Below are positions 18,802-29,310 of a DNA stretch of 64,000 nt, piece after piece; within the stretch, counting starts at the first letter, position 1, and every line of letters starts with the position of its first letter. Origin of the DNA: Asterella californica (taxonomy: Eukaryota; Streptophyta; Marchantiopsida; Marchantiales; Aytoniaceae); contig JAYKYS010000018.1 in NCBI GenBank assembly GCA_036924285.1, positions 248,001 through 312,000 of the forward strand. Reading direction: 5' to 3'. The notes below the pieces were generated by a model that was given only the letters and a program-made list of their open reading frames with translations, was not told where the DNA came from and ran no database searches. The position numbers and the translations under genes are program-made.

Positions 18802-19601
18802 TGTAAGCCGGCCTGTCTCTCACCCAGGGGTACCTCAGATGACTAGGATTACTAGTGCACCCTAATTACAAAGATTTAAGTACACCCATGCTCACTTCAC
18901 TCAACTCTCTGACCCGTATGGTCACATCGGTACCTCTAATAGCGTTCCTGCACACAAGTTCTAATCCCGCTCTCAACATTACATCGCAAAATACTCAAGG
19001 ACTCCCAAGGTCTCCAATGCTCACTTTACTTACAGTCAGGAAAAATGAGAGTGTCTTCCACCTTCTCAACTCCTCCTTATATACTCTACAACTTCTTACC
19101 GTGGTAACTTTCACTAAGTTACGTTACCTCATGGTAAGTGCGCAATCCAAAATAGTAAAACTTCTAAAGGCTACTAAGACTCAAGAATAGCACACACATT
19201 ACTTGTTCTACTTTACTAAAGTAAGAGATTCTCCTACTTTAGCTTTTGTAAAGTGTTAACTTTCCACGCTATCCAGTCGAAAGACGACAACACACTAATA
19301 CGTCTTTTGAGGAGCATCTTTAGATCTTTGTGCATGACTTTTCATCATGCATCCAATCAGCGATGGTCAACAAAGTTACATACTTTTGGAAAGCATATTT
19401 AGAGCTCCGCACTTGTCCTATAGTGCCATAGTGGAACCTCTAATAGTTTCCTCAACTTAGTTATAACTATCTCAGCTAGTTATGACTACTTTTGATCACT
19501 CTAAATTTAGATCTTCAAACTAGAGTAACCTTTAAGATAGTCATACTTAATGAAATGTATATAAGCATACACACAAATAATGGGATACTTGTGGTGTGAC
19601 A
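18802..19601 (-). repeat. 3' LTR of element C
   Basis: 800 bp, TGTAAGCCGG...GGTGTGACA on the + strand, identical to 25633-26432. The 111-aa ORF inside it (18855-19190) appears identically in the other LTR and has no recognisable domain. Confidence 0.97.
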
Positions 19602-19618
19602 TTTACCCCCAGACTTAA
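19602..19618 (-). other. Polypurine tract of element C
   Basis: Minus strand TAAGTCTGGGGGTAAA runs directly into the LTR. The gag-pol stop codon (19615-19617) lies inside the tract. Confidence 0.75.
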
Positions 19619-22600
19619 TTTTCACTCCGTCCTCGGAGTGAAGTATCACGTTGATGGAACTTCTTTAGCTTGTCGTGGTTCACTCGGTCGAAGAACGTAC
19701 CACTCCTTTCTTGAAGATCGTAGGTGCCATTACTCCATACTTTGGAGATGATGAAAGGTCCAAAATATCGACGTAAGAATTTCTTTTGGACTCGCTTGTG
19801 CCTAATAGCATCCCATAACATCACCCACTCACCCTCTTGAAATGGCTGTAACTTCGTTTTGTTCTTCGCCAAGCGTTTGTCATAGCTCTTCTTCTGTTGT
19901 AGCTGAGCCATCTCAATTCGTTGAGCTGCGTCGTCTCTATTCTCCTCCAGCTCCAACAAGGTTTCTCCCCTCTCTTTCTCAGCTATTGGACCACCCTTTC
20001 TCTTCAGTCCAGCTTGCAAGGTTTGAAAGGTGGTTAGGTCGAACTGGATTGGTAATCTTGATTCCAACCCATACACCATCTTGAAAGGTGAATATCCCGT
20101 AGACGTCTTCACTGTTGTACGATACTCCCATAGAACCGCATGAAGACGCTTGTCCCAGTTGTGTTTGGCCCCTTCCATGTCAGCATCCTTTGCTAACATT
20201 TGACACAAGGTAAAGTTTGTCCTCTCTACCAAACCGTTTGAACTAGGTTTATATGAAGTAGTAACCCTCTGAGAAATGGAGAAGTGGGTGCACATAGCAG
20301 TAGTCATACCACTCACAAATTCTCGACCCCTATCAGAAACTAACTCCAGAGGACATCCAAACCTAGTAATGATCCGTTCGTACAGAAATCTACCCACCTC
20401 AACTTCTCCAATAGTTACAAGAGGTCTAGCTTCTACCCACTTCGTAAGATAATCTGTGGCTACAACAATATACTTATTGTTGCGAGGGGTGCGATTCAAA
20501 GGCCCAACAAAATCTATTCCCCATTTCTCGAAAGGTTCAAGAACCGGAATAGATCTAAGAGGAGTGGAAACACTAGATTTGATAGCGAAAGCTTGACAAA
20601 CATCACAGGTTTTACAATACGTCAAGCAATCTCTAAACATCCCCCTCCAGTGATATCCCGCATCGAGTATCTTATGAGCCGTCAACTTGCCTGCGAAATG
20701 TCCTCCACATACTGGACCGTCATGGAATTCTTCCATGAGTCGTAGAGACTCCTCCTTGCTCGCAGCTCTTCTCAGGACCCCATCAACTCCTTCACGGAAT
20801 AACACACCTTCCACCACCGAGTAAGGTTGACTTCGTTTCACCAGTGCCTTCTTCTCTCTGGTCCGCATCCCATCTGGATAGACACCTTCCGTAACAAAAT
20901 CCCAAATTTCTTGATATTCTATTGGGATAATAGAGTTGCTCAAGACCATCAAATCTTCGTCAGGAAAGGTGTCATCCACCGGCTCCTCTCCATCCCCATC
21001 GTAAGCTCTAGATAACAAATCTGCATTCGCGTGTTTCTTCCCCGGTCGATCACAGATCTCATAGTCGTACTCTGACAATAAGAGCTTCCACCTTGCTAAT
21101 CGTCCTTCGACCATAGGTTTATTGAAGATGTACTTCAATGCCTTATGATCTGTAACGATAGTGAACTTGCCTCCTATGAGATAATGTCGAAATTTTCTCA
21201 AAGCATAGATCACTGCTAATCCTTCTCTCTCTGTCACAGAATAATTTCTCTCTGCCTTGACCATTTGCCGACTAGCATATGCGATAGGATGATCTCTACC
21301 TTCAACATCATACTGACTTAAAGTACATTCTACTGCTATATTTGAAGCATCCGTATATAGAATAAACTGTTTATTCCAATCGGGCTTAACCAAGATCGGA
21401 GCTGAAGTAAGAGCTTTCTTCAGTTCCTCAAAGGCGGCTAGAGCTTCTTCATCTCCTAAAATCAACACGTAATCTACTCCCTTCTTCAGATATACAGTCA
21501 AAGCATACGCTTTATGTGAGAACGAGAGTATAAACCTTCGATAATACCCCACCATACCTAAAAACTGTCGTAGCTTAGTGAGAGTACTAGGAAAAGGGAG
21601 CTCTAAGATCTTCTGCACCTTCTCTGGATCAACGGCAATGCCGTCCTTGGATATGATATGACCCAAGAGTAACCCTTCCTCACACCCAAAAATACATTTC
21701 TCCGGATTGAGAGATGCATTTGCTACATCTAAACATTCTAAGACCTTCACAAGGTGCTCAAAATGCTTCTCCTTACTCCCATAAACACAAAAGTCATCTA
21801 TAAAATCTCTCACAAACTTTCCTAAGAAAGGTTCGAACACTTTGTTCATAAACCTTTGAAACGTCGCAGGAGCATTACACAGACCAAATGGCATGACTCG
21901 AAATGCAAACGTACCCCACGGAGTAGTGAAAGTGGTCAGGTGTTGATGTTCTGGTGCAATTTTGATCTGGTTATATCCGCTATAACCATCTCCAAAGCTG
22001 TACCATTCGTTTCCCGCCACTTCTTCCAAGATCTCGTCGATGAAAGGTAGAGGATAATAATCCTTCTTTGTGACCGCATTGAGCTTCTTGTAATCAACAC
22101 ACACCCGCAATTTGCCATTTTTCTTCTTTACGATCACAATGGGTGATACCCATTCAGAATGCTCCACCTCGTAAATGAACCCAGCAGTGTGTAGCTTCTC
22201 GATCTCTTCTTTCACCAGATCCGCAATTGGAGGACTCACTCTTCGTTGCTTCTGTCGCACCGGTTTGACTTCCTTCTCTAACTCGATGCGATGCTGCTCC
22301 AGTGTGACCTCCCTCAGATCCTTGTAACTAAATGCAAATACATGAATGTATTTGCGAAAGATCTCTTCGAAACAACTCTTCTCCTCTTTAGTAACCTTCG
22401 ATCCATAACGTAAGGTGGCAATTCTTCTCTCCACCTCCTCGGGAGTCAACGGTTCTTTGTCTCGATCTCTTTGCACTTCCGGAGACGGAAAAAGATCCAC
22501 TACATTCACACCCACATTTCGTTCTTCTCTCTCCTCTTCTGACGATGTATTTTCAGATTCTGAATCTGAAGAATTGGTACCTACATCAGAAGTAGTATCA

Positions 22601-24441
22601 ACAACTTCTGACTCCCAGTAGTCTGATGTGGGTCGATCCGATTCTGACGTCCCAACTTGATCTCCGAGCAATGGAACTTTGATCCGGTGGTGATTCGGTC
22701 CGATGCGTAAATAACCTTTGTGCCAGTTATCCGTTGCATGTACTGCTCGAAGCCAAGGTCTTCCGAGTAACATTTCATAACTTGACTCTTTCAAGATTTG
22801 AAATGTCATGTTTACTTGCACTCCCATTACTGACACACAAACTCTCTCCAGCACTCCCAATGGTCTAACTCGCTGTCTGTTAGCCATGCCCACCGTGATA
22901 CTAGAAGGACGAGTTGGTACTAGATCCAACTTCCTCATGAGTCGTTCTGAGATGGCATTTACTGCCGATCCTCCATCGACAAGAACATCTGAGACATCTC
23001 TCCCATTGATACGAGCCTCTACTTTTGATGCCTTGTTGCACACCTCTCCTTCACTAGCATCTAAAGCACTCACACCGACAGTAGAAGGATTTACCTTCTT
23101 CTTCCGACCTCGTCGGGAGCTTAGACCGCTACGAAGTTCTTTCCTCACCGAAGGATTCAGAGCAATCAACTGTCCCACAGTAATGTTTGCTCGTTGCTTA
23201 CCCACGTCTTCCACCACATTGTATTTTGATTGCTCCATCGAAATTGTGAAATCAGTATTTCCCAATTTCTTCCGCCGTTCTTTGGTTTTTGAAGAAGATT
23301 TGCTACTCCGAGTATTTTGACTTGGAGAATCTTCCATCACGACTGGTTCTCCTTCGTCGAGATGCGTCCTCATCCTCTTCCTCTCTTGAGCCAACAGCTC
23401 TACAGATTGAAAACCTTCTCGTACATCTCGTGGTTCCAAGATGTCAATGCACGCTACACCCTTGTCCTTGCTTTGTGAAGTTGAAGCTCCATCCGCCGTT
23501 CCACCATTACGACTTGGACAATTACGTTGGAAATGTGATCCTCCACACGTAAAACATCCTTGGTTCGTGTAGTTACTTGGTGATCCTTGCGGTGGTCCAC
23601 CTCTAGACTGATAGTTCCCATAACCTCGTGAGCCTCCTCCAACATTTGGACTACGGTGTTGCAACAAATTCACCATATTGATCTTCAAATCTGCCAGAGA
23701 CTCTGTCAAACTTTTCAACTCATCACGAAAGTCGGGAGTAACAGATCTAGATGGTACAGTGACTGTAACCGCACTCGTAGGAGCTACCGGAGTCAGATTC
23801 TGAAATCGAACAGTCGGAACACTCGCAGGCTTTAGAGTTGGCATGATCGGCCCTTGCATATCTCCACATGCTGCCCCAACAGTCATTGGTTGCAAGTCGT
23901 CTCCATCCAGACTCTCTTCCATCCTGGTTGCGATCTTCACTGCATCAGCCTTCGAAGTTGGTCTCTCATACCGCACTTGCGTTCGAATCTCCGGCCTCAA
24001 TCCCCCAATAAAATTCTTTGTGAGCATTGCTCCAATGCCCACCATCGTTGGTTCTACTACATCTCCACTCTTTCGTAAAACCACCCGAAACTTTTGTTCT
24101 AATTTCTCCACCCTCTCGGCGTAAGTCCTTACTTTCTCTTTCTCTCCTTGTTTGAGGTAAGTTACCTCTACCATTAACTTCTCGTAACTTTCATCAGGAA
24201 GAAAAGTTTCAATTAAAGCCTCCGTCAATACTTCCCAAGTATCAACTGGAGTCCCCACTACGCTTCTCTTCTTCCTATCCTCATACCATGTCAATGCAGA
24301 ATTCTCAAGAAATTCAGGTATCAACCCTACCCACTCGCTCTTCTTTCGATCTCCATTGCCGATGCATGCTCGTTTGAAGTCCCTCACAAATCCTTCCACG
24401 TCTTCTCCATCCTTTCCGTAAAACACCGGAAGTTTCCCCAT
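19615..24441 (-). CDS. Gag-Pol polyprotein of Gypsy element C
   Basis: A single open frame of 1608 aa from ATG (MGKLPVFYGKDGEDVEGF), collinear with the 1628-aa protein of element A. Order: gag domain, linker, zinc knuckle CFTCGGSHFQRNC (~residue 294, the same shortened CX2CX3HX4C) and aspartic protease VLVDGGSAVNAIS. RT follows with FIDDF, RNase H with FILYTDAS, and the integrase H2C2 finger (EEFHDGPVCGGHF...CKTCDVC). The DDE core has WGIDFVGPL, SDRGREF and NGLVERTN. There is no chromodomain. Processing by the internal protease is expected. The stop overlaps the polypurine tract. No internal stop or frameshift is seen. With identical LTRs this is the best candidate in the window for a currently mobile element. 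Confidence 0.96.
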   Translation of the reverse strand: MGKLPVFYGKDGEDVEGFVRDFKRACIGNGDRKKSEWVGLIPEFLENSALTWYEDRKKRSVVGTPVDTWEVLTEALIETFLPDESYEKLMVEVTYLKQGEKEKVRTYAERVEKLEQKFRVVLRKSGDVVEPTMVGIGAMLTKNFIGGLRPEIRTQVRYERPTSKADAVKIATRMEESLDGDDLQPMTVGAACGDMQGPIMPTLKPASVPTVRFQNLTPVAPTSAVTVTVPSRSVTPDFRDELKSLTESLADLKINMVNLLQHRSPNVGGGSRGYGNYQSRGGPPQGSPSNYTNQGCFTCGGSHFQRNCPSRNGGTADGASTSQSKDKGVACIDILEPRDVREGFQSVELLAQERKRMRTHLDEGEPVVMEDSPSQNTRSSKSSSKTKERRKKLGNTDFTISMEQSKYNVVEDVGKQRANITVGQLIALNPSVRKELRSGLSSRRGRKKKVNPSTVGVSALDASEGEVCNKASKVEARINGRDVSDVLVDGGSAVNAISERLMRKLDLVPTRPSSITVGMANRQRVRPLGVLERVCVSVMGVQVNMTFQILKESSYEMLLGRPWLRAVHATDNWHKGYLRIGPNHHRIKVPLLGDQVGTSESDRPTSDYWESEVVDTTSDVGTNSSDSESENTSSEEEREERNVGVNVVDLFPSPEVQRDRDKEPLTPEEVERRIATLRYGSKVTKEEKSCFEEIFRKYIHVFAFSYKDLREVTLEQHRIELEKEVKPVRQKQRRVSPPIADLVKEEIEKLHTAGFIYEVEHSEWVSPIVIVKKKNGKLRVCVDYKKLNAVTKKDYYPLPFIDEILEEVAGNEWYSFGDGYSGYNQIKIAPEHQHLTTFTTPWGTFAFRVMPFGLCNAPATFQRFMNKVFEPFLGKFVRDFIDDFCVYGSKEKHFEHLVKVLECLDVANASLNPEKCIFGCEEGLLLGHIISKDGIAVDPEKVQKILELPFPSTLTKLRQFLGMVGYYRRFILSFSHKAYALTVYLKKGVDYVLILGDEEALAAFEELKKALTSAPILVKPDWNKQFILYTDASNIAVECTLSQYDVEGRDHPIAYASRQMVKAERNYSVTEREGLAVIYALRKFRHYLIGGKFTIVTDHKALKYIFNKPMVEGRLARWKLLLSEYDYEICDRPGKKHANADLLSRAYDGDGEEPVDDTFPDEDLMVLSNSIIPIEYQEIWDFVTEGVYPDGMRTREKKALVKRSQPYSVVEGVLFREGVDGVLRRAASKEESLRLMEEFHDGPVCGGHFAGKLTAHKILDAGYHWRGMFRDCLTYCKTCDVCQAFAIKSSVSTPLRSIPVLEPFEKWGIDFVGPLNRTPRNNKYIVVATDYLTKWVEARPLVTIGEVEVGRFLYERIITRFGCPLELVSDRGREFVSGMTTAMCTHFSISQRVTTSYKPSSNGLVERTNFTLCQMLAKDADMEGAKHNWDKRLHAVLWEYRTTVKTSTGYSPFKMVYGLESRLPIQFDLTTFQTLQAGLKRKGGPIAEKERGETLLELEENRDDAAQRIEMAQLQQKKSYDKRLAKNKTKLQPFQEGEWVMLWDAIRHKRVQKKFLRRYFGPFIISKVWSNGTYDLQERSGTFFDRVNHDKLKKFHQRDTSLRGRSEN

Positions 24442-24576
24442 TCTTCTCTTCTTTTCTTCTTCTTACTCAAGGTACTGCTTGCAGATGTGAAGATCGCACT
24501 TCACCGCAATCCACAATTTCCCCGTTGAGCTCTCTCCTCTCCAAAGGTTGGAATAAGTTTGACCCTCATGGTCATC

Positions 24577-25041
24577 TTATCTCTCGTGTGATAGACTATC
24601 TCCATCCTCGCTAGAGGTCTTCACTCGTTCCGTTTCTACACTCAACCTTCTCTCCAGACCTTCGGCTACAGTTTCAAGCAGAGCAACCACTGCGCTACAC
24701 TCGTGCTCAACTGGAATGCCATCCACTCCACATCTAGGACAAAAGGTTGTAGGGTCAATGACGGCTTGTCTAGGGGAAGAAGGACCTATGTGTAAGCTTA
24801 AGTCGACCAACCCTCTTCGCTCACGCAAAAGTCTATTCTTTGTAGGACACTTGCTCACTTTATGTCCTTCTTCTCCACACAAAAAGCACCTCGAGTTCTT
24901 CTCCTGGTTCTTACGACTACTCTCTGCTTCTTCCTCAAATTCTAGTCGAAATTCTCCTTTCGCCAGATCAGCGGTAACTATCACCGCATAGCCTTGAGGG
25001 ATCTTGCTCAACCTCAATTTCCACTCTTGCTGTCCTTCCAT
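24577..25041 (-). CDS. Accessory zinc-knuckle protein encoded before gag (element C)
   Basis: 154 aa from ATG (MEGQQEWKLRLSKIPQGYAV). CCHC knuckle CFLCGEEGHKVSKC (CX2CX4HX4C) near residues 52-65, then a second cluster CPRCGVDGIPVEHEC (CX2CX8HXC). Both clusters, the N-terminal block and the segment SLHIGPSSP/SLRVGPSSP are shared with the 1458-1934 ORF of element A, while the intervening sequence has diverged. That indicates selection on the protein. It lies 135 bp upstream of gag-pol on the same strand. A nucleic-acid-binding role is inferred from the knuckle. It could be read from a separate or bicistronic mRNA. No membrane segment or nuclear signal is evident. Confidence 0.78.
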   Translation of the reverse strand: MEGQQEWKLRLSKIPQGYAVIVTADLAKGEFRLEFEEEAESSRKNQEKNSRCFLCGEEGHKVSKCPTKNRLLRERRGLVDLSLHIGPSSPRQAVIDPTTFCPRCGVDGIPVEHECSAVVALLETVAEGLERRLSVETERVKTSSEDGDSLSHER

Positions 25042-25610
25042 GACGATGATCTGTCATACATCTCTCTCGCTCTATAGTTTGTTTGACACTTTTTTATCAC
25101 TCGACTATCTTCTCGCTTAACAATCTCTCACATTACTAAGTAGAAGCTTAACTTGTCAACCCTGAGCCTCAGAGATCGAACATAACCCTCTCAAGAATTC
25201 TGTAATTCTTTCACTCTTTTACTTCAGCAAGCGATATAACAGATTTGACCCCCCTTCGCTTCGAATGCCATAACTCCAATTCTACTCGATCAATTCACGC
25301 ATGATTTGGGTGCCTAGATAGCTTATCTTGCAAGCTATCAGCATGGAAGATTTCAAGGTCTAACTCTAAAAACTGAAAATATGAAAATGACTGTAAACTC
25401 CTTCCCGAGAGCTCACTATTTGATACCGAAAAACCCCCTTAACTTCCGAAAGACATAATTCTCTCCTCACAATTGATCTCTCGGAGATATCAAGCTTATT
25501 GGAAAGCTTATCTTGCCCTCTATAACATGGTGTATGTACAAAGGTTCTGAACTCATGCTCGAAAACAGACATGAACTGTACTAACGACTACATACGAATC
25601 TTTGTATCGA
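25042..25610 (-). repeat. Untranslated leader of element C with imperfect direct repeats
   Basis: Two related blocks about 183 bp apart contain, on the + strand, GACCCCCCTTCG...GATAGCTTATCTTG and AACCCCCTTAACT...AAAGCTTATCTTG (near 25247 and 25430). The theme GATAAGCT plus a G-run recurs in the leader of element A (for example GATAAGCTATCC at 706). No convincing ORF. Confidence 0.55.
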
Positions 25611-25629
25611 GGTCCCGGCAACGGAACCA
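25611..25629 (-). other. Primer-binding site of element C (tRNA-Glu type)
   Basis: Minus strand TGGTTCCGTTGCCGGGACC, identical to the site of element A, 3 nt inside the 5' LTR. Confidence 0.8.
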
Positions 25630-25632
25630 AAA

Positions 25633-26432
25633 TGTAAGCCGGCCTGTCTCTCACCCAGGGGTACCTCAGATGACTAGGATTACTAGTGCACCCTAATTAC
25701 AAAGATTTAAGTACACCCATGCTCACTTCACTCAACTCTCTGACCCGTATGGTCACATCGGTACCTCTAATAGCGTTCCTGCACACAAGTTCTAATCCCG
25801 CTCTCAACATTACATCGCAAAATACTCAAGGACTCCCAAGGTCTCCAATGCTCACTTTACTTACAGTCAGGAAAAATGAGAGTGTCTTCCACCTTCTCAA
25901 CTCCTCCTTATATACTCTACAACTTCTTACCGTGGTAACTTTCACTAAGTTACGTTACCTCATGGTAAGTGCGCAATCCAAAATAGTAAAACTTCTAAAG
26001 GCTACTAAGACTCAAGAATAGCACACACATTACTTGTTCTACTTTACTAAAGTAAGAGATTCTCCTACTTTAGCTTTTGTAAAGTGTTAACTTTCCACGC
26101 TATCCAGTCGAAAGACGACAACACACTAATACGTCTTTTGAGGAGCATCTTTAGATCTTTGTGCATGACTTTTCATCATGCATCCAATCAGCGATGGTCA
26201 ACAAAGTTACATACTTTTGGAAAGCATATTTAGAGCTCCGCACTTGTCCTATAGTGCCATAGTGGAACCTCTAATAGTTTCCTCAACTTAGTTATAACTA
26301 TCTCAGCTAGTTATGACTACTTTTGATCACTCTAAATTTAGATCTTCAAACTAGAGTAACCTTTAAGATAGTCATACTTAATGAAATGTATATAAGCATA
26401 CACACAAATAATGGGATACTTGTGGTGTGACA
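25633..26432 (-). repeat. 5' LTR of element C
   Basis: 800 bp, identical to 18802-19601. Provides the promoter for the minus-strand transcript. Confidence 0.97.
25907..25914 (-). promoter_or_regulatory. TATA box in 5' LTR of element C
   Basis: Minus strand reads GAGTATATAAGGAGGAG; TATATAAG is a good plant TATA box. It lies about 275 bp before the end of the LTR in element orientation. Confidence 0.6.
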
Positions 26433-28029
26433 GAACAGAGTTGTCATGAATCTTAAGCCACTGTTTGGGTTCTCAGAGCTGCCAGGTATTACCGCCGTTG
26501 CAGCATGCATGCTTTACCTGCTGGAATGCTTGGTAGGCCAAGGTGTACAGAAAGTTGTATGGAGACTCGAACAAGTTGGTTGAGCGATCTTATAGTATTT
26601 TTTAGTTGTATCAAATGGAGTTGTGACGGCTAAACTTATGGGTAGTTAGCGTCGTTGAGAAGTTGTTAAATCATGCTTCTAGTGATTTAGAGTTACTTGC
26701 ATGCAGATAGTACAGAGTTGAGTATTTCAGGATTTGTATGTAACACAAATTTGTACAACTTATACGTATCATGAGATCGTAACAGCCTTTAACCTTGAGT
26801 CGAGAGATACAAGATCACTTGTCCGAGAAGAGTAGATAGAGAGCATTAGGGTTGAAAGATCAAGGTTCAAAGCCAACCTGTTCAAGTCACCTATCTTTAC
26901 ACAGCCAAATACCTCATGTATTCCTAGACAGAAAAACACGTTATACGATACCGCGAGCTATTGTACGTCAGATTTTGATGTAGCCAAGCCTCTTTTCGTG
27001 CAATCGAGATGTATCCGAGTCTCTTTTGGTGTACGCGTATTAGTTCCTCTCCTACCCAAGCGGAGAATGAGCGGAGATATCACGGTGTGGAGTGCGTGTT
27101 AGGAGGCATTTAGAGACTTCGAGGAGCAGAGGTGCGTGAGTGCAGAGACGTGAGAAGCAAAGACGGAGCGAAGCCCGAGCCTGCCAGCAAGCCAGCTTGG
27201 TGACTTACGTGCGTGAGAGATGTATGTAAGCTTTCAGTTGTGTGGGAGGTGTAAAATCAGCAGGTCACCCATCTCAACACTATTCTTGAGCTTGCACACT
27301 TAACTCTGCAGTTCTTAGCTTTGACTTTACCACTAGACCAATAGCTCTTGGTGTTGTATATGGATGCGTGCAAGTATTTATGGACTTGTTTAAGGTAGTA
27401 GGAGACCTGTTCTCACATTCCTAGAGGAGTGGTAAGACGACCTCACAATATTAAGAGGGAGCTGTAGTTGTGGTATCGCATCTTCATGCGATAGGTGCTG
27501 TATGGAGACTGTTAGTGGATGTTTGGTGTTGTGACCTAGTAGAGCTATCTTGGAAGATATTTTAGGAGCTTATAGCCAATTAAACATTGAGATAGTGATT
27601 CACATTTCAAGATTGTCGGTGGTCATATATTCTGCATATGATTACCGAAAGGTCGAGAGTCAGTCCGGATGGGGTTTGGTTATGGAGGATTATCGTTTGG
27701 ACTTCTTGTGATTGTAACCCCTCCATACTTTGCTTCTTGTTTGTGTGCCGTATTTGCTTATGTTGGCACTTGATTTCTGAAATGAGTTCACTCCAATTTG
27801 TTGTCTGTAGTGAGGCTGGAGTTGAGGATCAGTCAGACTATCTTTGTTTCTCTCACGGTGAGGTTGGACTGACGATCAACAGATCGTGATACTACTGTCT
27901 GTGATGATGATAGGTACAAGTTGTCTTTATCTTGATCGTCCTAGTAGGGGATAGGTGAGCTCAGTAGGAGCGGGGTTAGACAAGTTGTAATTACGGTGGT
28001 GACGGAGATTTCGACATTCTAGTTGGAGA
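26433..28029. other. Unassigned sequence between element C and relic F
   Basis: No gene supported. It was contiguous with 18046-18801 before C inserted. It may contain the 5' LTR or leader of relic F, but no LTR pair could be identified. A possible SINE lies at 27225-27355. Confidence 0.4.
27225..27355 (-). mobile_element. Possible tRNA-derived SINE
   Basis: On the minus strand TGGTCTAGTGGT fits the RNA polymerase III A box (TRGYNNAGNGG). About 48 nt later GCTCAAGAATAG is a weak B-box candidate. GAGATGGGTGACC follows, a phrase I associate with plant SINE bodies. The 3' tail is not clear and no target-site duplication was found. Confidence 0.3.
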
Positions 28030-29310
28030 GTGTGTGCACAAGATACTATCATCACAGAGTTCTCGGGTGGTTCGGATGGGGACTTCTCAGACAATGGGTA
28101 TACACGGAGTGGGGTGAAGTACCGTCTACCTACACCATTACCGTCGGTTGTTCCACAAGACGAGTCAGACACATACAATACGTTTTCTGGTGATGAGTCT
28201 AGTCTCGCCACACCGTTGTTGTGAGACATGGACGAGATCTATGGGATCACAAAGGGACCTTGACGATACTCAGGTACAATGGGTATCATTGAGCTGGATG
28301 ACTTCATCCAGGAGTTCGACTGTTGGTGCGATCTGCAATAGATGCAGAACCCACAGCTGTTCACACCCTTCATGACGTGGAAGAGTTTGTTCCAACACCT
28401 GGAGGGACCGTCGATGGACGATTACCATGAGTTCAGGCGAGACTACAGCATGGAGATTGAGTTATGGAGACAACATTGATCTCTCAACTACATTTCTATC
28501 ACTACTGGTGCAGTTTCAGGAAACGTAGCACTTGCGAGTTCAAGTGTCAATAGCAGTGGTACATCCACGAGTGACGGAACACCTACTACCAACGGTGCAT
28601 CCACTAGTAGTGGAGAAGGTGGTAGTATGAGCAGGATAACACCAGGGTTCAACCCTGTGGTTCAGTTCTTCCAGTGTTTGAGGAAGAACTATCAAGGTGC
28701 GAACCGACAAGTTGAGGAGTCTGCGCGAGATGATTGATCAGCATTACTCAAAGGGTGACGGAAGCACAAGCAGTCCAGTTCTGATGTGGGACCGAGAGGT
28801 GTGTAAGAGAATCAGAGATGTGACTCTCCTTAGAGACATCACTCCAATGTTGGTGGTTGTCTTTGGTCTAGCTGAGCGGATTGAGCTCAACATGACGGAG
28901 GAGAAGATGAAGACTGCTGGGTTCAGCAAGAGGCGTCACATGATGCGACCACCTCTTCTTGAGGATCTCATATTACGCAACAGCGTGGTGGTGGTGGTGA
29001 TAAAGATCGTGCTGAACAATCACGATCCCAAAGAGGTGTTGGAGAACTTGGTGGACAGAAGCTCATTTTGTCCTTTATCTAGTCAGCAGCAAGCGAGTCC
29101 TTGCCGGACGTGTGATGGTCCTCATTAGCAGAAGGACTGTCCACAGAAAAGAGGTGGTTATGAGACGTCTGAGATGTCTCAAGCGGTGCCTAGGCAATGT
29201 GAGCATTGCGGACGACCATATCACAATAATGACCGTTGTTTTGATCTCTATCCCGAGCTACGGCAAAGAAAGGCTGATCGTGGACGAGACGGAGGAGCTC
29301 CATGACTACT
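28030..29310 (+). pseudogene. Decayed gag of methyltransferase-bearing element F
   Basis: Fragments in several frames read as one protein. An acidic N-terminus (RLPTPLPSVVPQDESD) is followed by a capsid-like stretch (IIELDDFIQEF, MDDYHEFRRDYSMEIELWRQ), Ser/Thr-rich sequence, and a helical block (LREMIDQHYSKGD). Then come two zinc knuckles. The first, CRTCDGPH-stop-QKDC (29102-29140), has the short CX2CX3HX4C spacing also seen in elements A and C. The second is CEHCGRPYHNNDRC (29196-29237), followed by FDLYPELR. At least three stops and frameshifts are present. Protease and methyltransferase domains follow in the same direction. It is not related closely to the gag of A, B, C or D. Confidence 0.7.

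Larger units (their letters stand above)
18802..26432 (-). mobile_element. Complete, young Gypsy retrotransposon C (7,631 bp)
   Basis: Two 800-bp LTRs, identical by eye base for base, flank an internal region. It contains a primer site, leader, zinc-knuckle ORF, intact gag-pol and purine tract. The bases GAAC flank both ends (18798-18801 and 26433-26436); a 5-bp AGAAC is possible if the terminal A is shared. This gives a plausible target-site duplication. It is a sister of element A: same PBS, same protein order, similar lengths. Identical LTRs mean an insertion too recent to have accumulated mutations. Confidence 0.97.

Noticed and set aside
18855..19190. 111-aa ORF repeated identically at 25686-26021
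   Set aside because: It is part of the two identical LTRs of element C. The repetition reflects the LTR pair, and the peptide has no domain.
22808..23320. 170-aa + strand ORF
   Set aside because: Antisense shadow of the protease-linker region of element C gag-pol.
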